A program made the position numbers and the translations under genes. From Fibrella aestuarina BUZ 2 (lineage in GTDB: Bacteria > Bacteroidota > Bacteroidia > Cytophagales > Spirosomataceae), in the NCBI RefSeq assembly GCF_000331105.1, contig NC_020054.1, positions 734,001-798,000 of the forward strand: a stretch of DNA of 64,000 nucleotides. The letters are read 5' to 3'. The notes under the pieces were generated by a model that was not told the DNA's origin, searched no databases, and saw only the letters and a list, made by a program, of their open reading frames with translations. Within the stretch, counting starts at the first letter, position 1, and each line of letters opens with the position of its first letter. This document shows, one piece after another, positions 61,206-64,000 of this stretch.

Positions 61206-62624
61206 ATGAGTCAACGCATCGCTACGCTTGTCGTTTTTTCTATCCTGCTGCTCGGCTGTGCGACCTACGAACCGCCCCGTGATATCAACACGCCGTATAC
61301 CTTCCCCAACCGGGGTGGCGATGGGCCAGCCGTGAAACCGCCGCCGCCTACCACGCGGGTGTTTGTCAGCAATGCGCTGATCAAGCTGGGTATCGACCCT
61401 AACCTGGGCGGCGCCATCACCTACCTGTCGGAAGCCAACGGAACAAACATGATCAACAATCATGATTATGGCCGGCAAGTGCAGAATAGCCTGTATTCGG
61501 GACCGGTGCCTTACGAACCCAACGGGCAGAAACCCCACCCAGCCTGGGCAACCAACGGCTGGAATCCCGTTCAGGTAGGCGATTACAGCGGCACCCCCGC
61601 GCGCAGCATCGAATGGCGTAAGATCGATAGCACGCACCTGTATACAAAAGCGACGGGCATTCAGTGGCCACTCGTGAACGTACCTGGCGAATGCACCATG
61701 GAGCATTGGTACGAATTGCGCGATAACACCGTACGGGTCCGCAGTCGAACGACCGTACAGCGCACCGACACCTCATTCTACAACCCGAGTTATCAGGAGA
61801 CACCATCGGTTTACCTCAACGGTCCCTATCACCGATTTGTCAGCTATCAGGGTGATCGGCCATTTACGAATGATGCAATCAGCGATCGAACCTTCACCAA
61901 CAAGTCGGAGGTGCAGTATTGCTCCGAAAACTGGGCAGCTATCGTCAACGGGCAGGGCAGAGGGATCGGGCTCTACAAACCCAACGAGTTTAACTGGGGC
62001 GGTGGTTTCTGGGGTTCGTCCCAAACAGGCGACGAGTATGACAACGCTACCGGCTACGTAGCGGCATTGCCCGTCGACCAGATGGATTACAACGGCGTCT
62101 ACGAATACGAGTATGTGTTGATCGTTGGGTCGGTTAACACCATTCGGCAGTTTGCCTACAGCCAGCCTCGCCCGCGCAACACGCCCGATTTTGTGTTCGA
62201 CACAGGTCGAAAAGGCTGGTCGTACTTCAATACGCGTGATCAGGGCTGGCCGATCCAGACGACACTGAACGTACGGTGGGAAGGATTACGGCCCGATCGG
62301 TTCCGGGTAGCCAGCCCGTTTATGTTTGTACCAGCCAGCAACGTACCCAGGCTCTACATACAGGCCGCATTCTCGACCAACGCAACGTCGGCGCACCTGA
62401 TCTGGACCCGGCAGGGCGACAACGATTTTCGCCACAAACCCAATCAGGAACTCGACTTTCCCATCATTGGCGACGGGCAAATGCGGGTGTATGAAATCGA
62501 CCTGAGCCGGGTCGCCAGTTGGCAGGGCGTCATCTCCCGAATTGGGTTGGAACCAACGAGCATTGAAGGCCTACAGAAGGGCGGGCTGATGCGCCTGAAG
62601 AGCGTGACCACCACCCGACCATGA
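61206..62624 (+). CDS. Lipoprotein with aldose-epimerase-like beta fold, function unknown
   Basis: A 472-residue lipoprotein with signal MSQRIATLVVFSILLLGC (cysteine 18). The mature part begins FVSNALIKLGIDPNLGGAITYLSEANGTNMINNHDYGRQVQNSLYSGP. The GGAITYLS and D-x-GRQVQ elements recall the galactose-mutarotase-like fold of carbohydrate-binding proteins, but I cannot name a family. The C-terminal 130 residues look like a beta-sandwich (LRPDRFRVASPFMF, LIWTRQGDNDFRH). ATG 61206 places the lipobox correctly; the longer frame from 61098 does not. It overlaps the CoA-transferase gene by 4 bases. Confidence 0.7.
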   Translation: MSQRIATLVVFSILLLGCATYEPPRDINTPYTFPNRGGDGPAVKPPPPTTRVFVSNALIKLGIDPNLGGAITYLSEANGTNMINNHDYGRQVQNSLYSGPVPYEPNGQKPHPAWATNGWNPVQVGDYSGTPARSIEWRKIDSTHLYTKATGIQWPLVNVPGECTMEHWYELRDNTVRVRSRTTVQRTDTSFYNPSYQETPSVYLNGPYHRFVSYQGDRPFTNDAISDRTFTNKSEVQYCSENWAAIVNGQGRGIGLYKPNEFNWGGGFWGSSQTGDEYDNATGYVAALPVDQMDYNGVYEYEYVLIVGSVNTIRQFAYSQPRPRNTPDFVFDTGRKGWSYFNTRDQGWPIQTTLNVRWEGLRPDRFRVASPFMFVPASNVPRLYIQAAFSTNATSAHLIWTRQGDNDFRHKPNQELDFPIIGDGQMRVYEIDLSRVASWQGVISRIGLEPTSIEGLQKGGLMRLKSVTTTRP

Positions 62625-63763
62625 CCCGCACCCCCACCACCGGCCCCTTGCAGGGGCTACGCATTCTCGACCTGACGCGCCTGCTGCCCGGCCCGCTGGG
62701 CACGATGTTGATGGCCGATATGGGGGCCGACGTCACCAAGATCGAGAACCCCAATAGCCCCGATTATGTCAGCGTATTTCCGCCGCATATCAACGGTGTG
62801 TCGGTCAATTACCTGGCCTACAATCGGTCGAAGAAAACGCTTACCCTCGACTACACGACGCCCGACGGCCGTGAGGCTTTTTTCCGGTTACTCGACACCG
62901 CCGACGTCGTGGTCGAGCAATTTCGGCCCGGTCATCTGGATCGCCTGGGCATAGGGTATCAGGCCGCTGCTGCCCGTAATCCGGGTATCATTTATGTATC
63001 GATAACGGGTTACGGCCAAACCGGACCGTATGCGCACCTGGCTGGCCACGACCTCAATTACCTGGGCCTGTCGGGCGTGCTGAGCCTGACGGGACAGCCC
63101 GACGAACCACCAACTGTGCCGGGTGTACAGCTGGCTGATATTATGGGTGGAGCATACAGCTGTGTGATGGCTACGCTGGCCGCGGTCTATGCCCGCCACC
63201 GAACCGGAACTGGTCAGCAGGTTGATGTGTCGATGACCGACTGTGTCATGCCGTTGTTATCGGTGGCGCAGGCATTGTATGCGGGTACTGGCAACGTACC
63301 CAGGCGGGGCGAAATGCCGCTGTCGGGTGGGCAACCCAACTATGGTGTTTATCGGTGCCGTGACGAAAAGCGCGCGGATACCGAGGCAGTTCAGCCTAAC
63401 TATATAGTGCTGGGTACGTTGGAGCCCAAGTTCTGGCAGAAGTTTTGTGCCCTGGTCGATCGTCCCGACTGGCTGGCGTTCATGCTGCCCCAAACTCCCG
63501 ACGAACTAGCTACCTACAAAGCGCAGATTCAGGCCCTGATTGCCGAACGTACCCAGGCCGAGTGGACTGCCTTTGGCATCGAGCATGACCTGCTGATCAC
63601 CCCCGTGCTCACCCTCGACGAACTCCCGCATCACCCTTATCATCAGGCTAGGCACATGATCGACACGCAGTTGCATCCTGTTGCCGGTGAGGTGCCCCTG
63701 ATTGGTGTACCGATCAAATTTTCAGATACCCCCGCCACGCCTACCGGGTGGCTTACGGCGTAA
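62621..63763 (+). CDS. CaiB/BaiF-family CoA transferase
   Basis: A 380-residue family III CoA transferase. It opens LQGLRILDLTRLLPGPLGTMLMADMGADVTKIENP, contains NRSKKTLTLDYTTPDGREAFFRLLDTADVVVEQFRPG, and has LAGHDLNYLGLSGVLSLTGQP with the catalytic aspartate in HDLNY. The C-terminal part (ELPHHPYHQARHM) matches the family ending. It moves CoA between carboxylates, typically for carnitine, oxalate or alpha-methylacyl substrates; the partner is not evident. The ATG overlaps the TGA of the preceding lipoprotein gene, suggesting coupled translation. Confidence 0.93.
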   Translation: MTRTPTTGPLQGLRILDLTRLLPGPLGTMLMADMGADVTKIENPNSPDYVSVFPPHINGVSVNYLAYNRSKKTLTLDYTTPDGREAFFRLLDTADVVVEQFRPGHLDRLGIGYQAAAARNPGIIYVSITGYGQTGPYAHLAGHDLNYLGLSGVLSLTGQPDEPPTVPGVQLADIMGGAYSCVMATLAAVYARHRTGTGQQVDVSMTDCVMPLLSVAQALYAGTGNVPRRGEMPLSGGQPNYGVYRCRDEKRADTEAVQPNYIVLGTLEPKFWQKFCALVDRPDWLAFMLPQTPDELATYKAQIQALIAERTQAEWTAFGIEHDLLITPVLTLDELPHHPYHQARHMIDTQLHPVAGEVPLIGVPIKFSDTPATPTGWLTA

Positions 63764-64000
63764 GCAATACCACCAGTTTGCTATTGATGTAAGTATTTGC
63801 CTGATTTTATAAACGGCGTCGTATTTGTTGTTTATTTTAGAAATTTGGTTTCAATAGCGTTAAAATACAGGCTATTTGCAACAAGGCGGGGATTGTTCAG
63901 TTTCCAAATTTTGGGCATAAATACTCTATTTTGTCTGGCATGATTTGTGAGGCTAACTGGCAGCTTCATATGAAATGATGCCGTTATCGTTGGCACTACC
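63764..64000. other. Terminal 237 bp, AT-rich, no gene seen
   Basis: After the CoA-transferase stop the sequence becomes AT-rich. No coding frame, terminator or RNA gene was recognised. An 11-base near-palindrome (CCAAATTTTGG) lies near 63904. The region could contain the promoter of a gene beyond the window. Confidence 0.4.

Noticed and set aside
1..64000. CRISPR arrays, tRNA or rRNA genes, insertion sequences and prophage genes
   Set aside because: No regularly spaced repeats, cloverleaf sequences, rRNA-like stretches, transposase motifs or phage structural genes were seen by eye; short tRNAs could still have been missed.

Overview
The window looks like a chromosomal segment of a moderately GC-rich member of the Bacteroidota, most likely order Cytophagales and near Spirosoma. 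The evidence is a type IX secretion (T9SS) sorting domain on a giant surface protein, a sigma factor overlapping an anti-sigma/outer-membrane fusion, Wzi, DUF4394, LVIVD-repeat and GH109 families, a short CarB, and start sites without obvious Shine-Dalgarno sequences. The genus is inference. No rRNA, tRNA, CRISPR array, insertion sequence or phage gene was recognised.

Layout. 1-3740: a partial alpha/beta hydrolase, an anchored conserved protein, and a minus-strand pair (PilJ-like sensor protein and a secreted propeller-like protein). 3867-5961: divergent manganese module mntH/mntR with a 20-bp palindromic operator. 5962-8238: a 117-bp palindromic element, then an LptF/LptG permease and an EamA exporter. 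8273-12152: a tight three-gene membrane glycosylation cluster. 12157-16620: a 1487-residue T9SS cargo of seven repeat modules. 16769-21249: DUF937-OmpA protein, NTF2-like protein, Crp-like regulator with a membrane partner, vanadium haloperoxidase/PAP2 lipoprotein. 21353-26256: pgk, an SGNH esterase, DinB, an alpha/beta hydrolase, a membrane protein and RidA. 26319-31271: a beta-barrel/LVIVD pair, then the sigma, anti-sigma/barrel and lipoprotein unit. 31556-37134: secreted proteins, DUF4394, Wzi, HIT, and a PaaE-type reductase. 37577-45941: a GH42-like enzyme with Ig-like repeats, an amino-sugar-type kinase, cytochrome b5-like protein, thiL, gamma-carbonic anhydrase and an AT-rich GT8 gene. 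46070-54677: a disordered lipoprotein, alpha-2-macroglobulin and a GHMP kinase. 55011-60896: a GH109 enzyme with a double operator, an orphan CarB-tail ORF, a TonB-like gene, carB and a small His/Gly-rich ORF. 61206-63763: a lipoprotein and a CoA transferase. The rest shows no gene.

Many genes serve the envelope: Lpt export, surface glycosylation, T9SS cargo, OmpA, Wzi, A2M, several lipoproteins and the sigma/anti-sigma/barrel unit. Housekeeping genes (pgk, thiL, carB, mntH) are interspersed.

The strongest unexplained signals are non-coding or very small. They are the 117-bp nested palindrome with compensating changes in its end hairpins, a set of long perfect intergenic hairpins that often have 10-nt loops, a shared 10-mer in three of them, a strongly enriched ACGTACC word, and the CarB-tail ORF beside intact carB. 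I did not find a clearly new multi-gene defence or mobile system.
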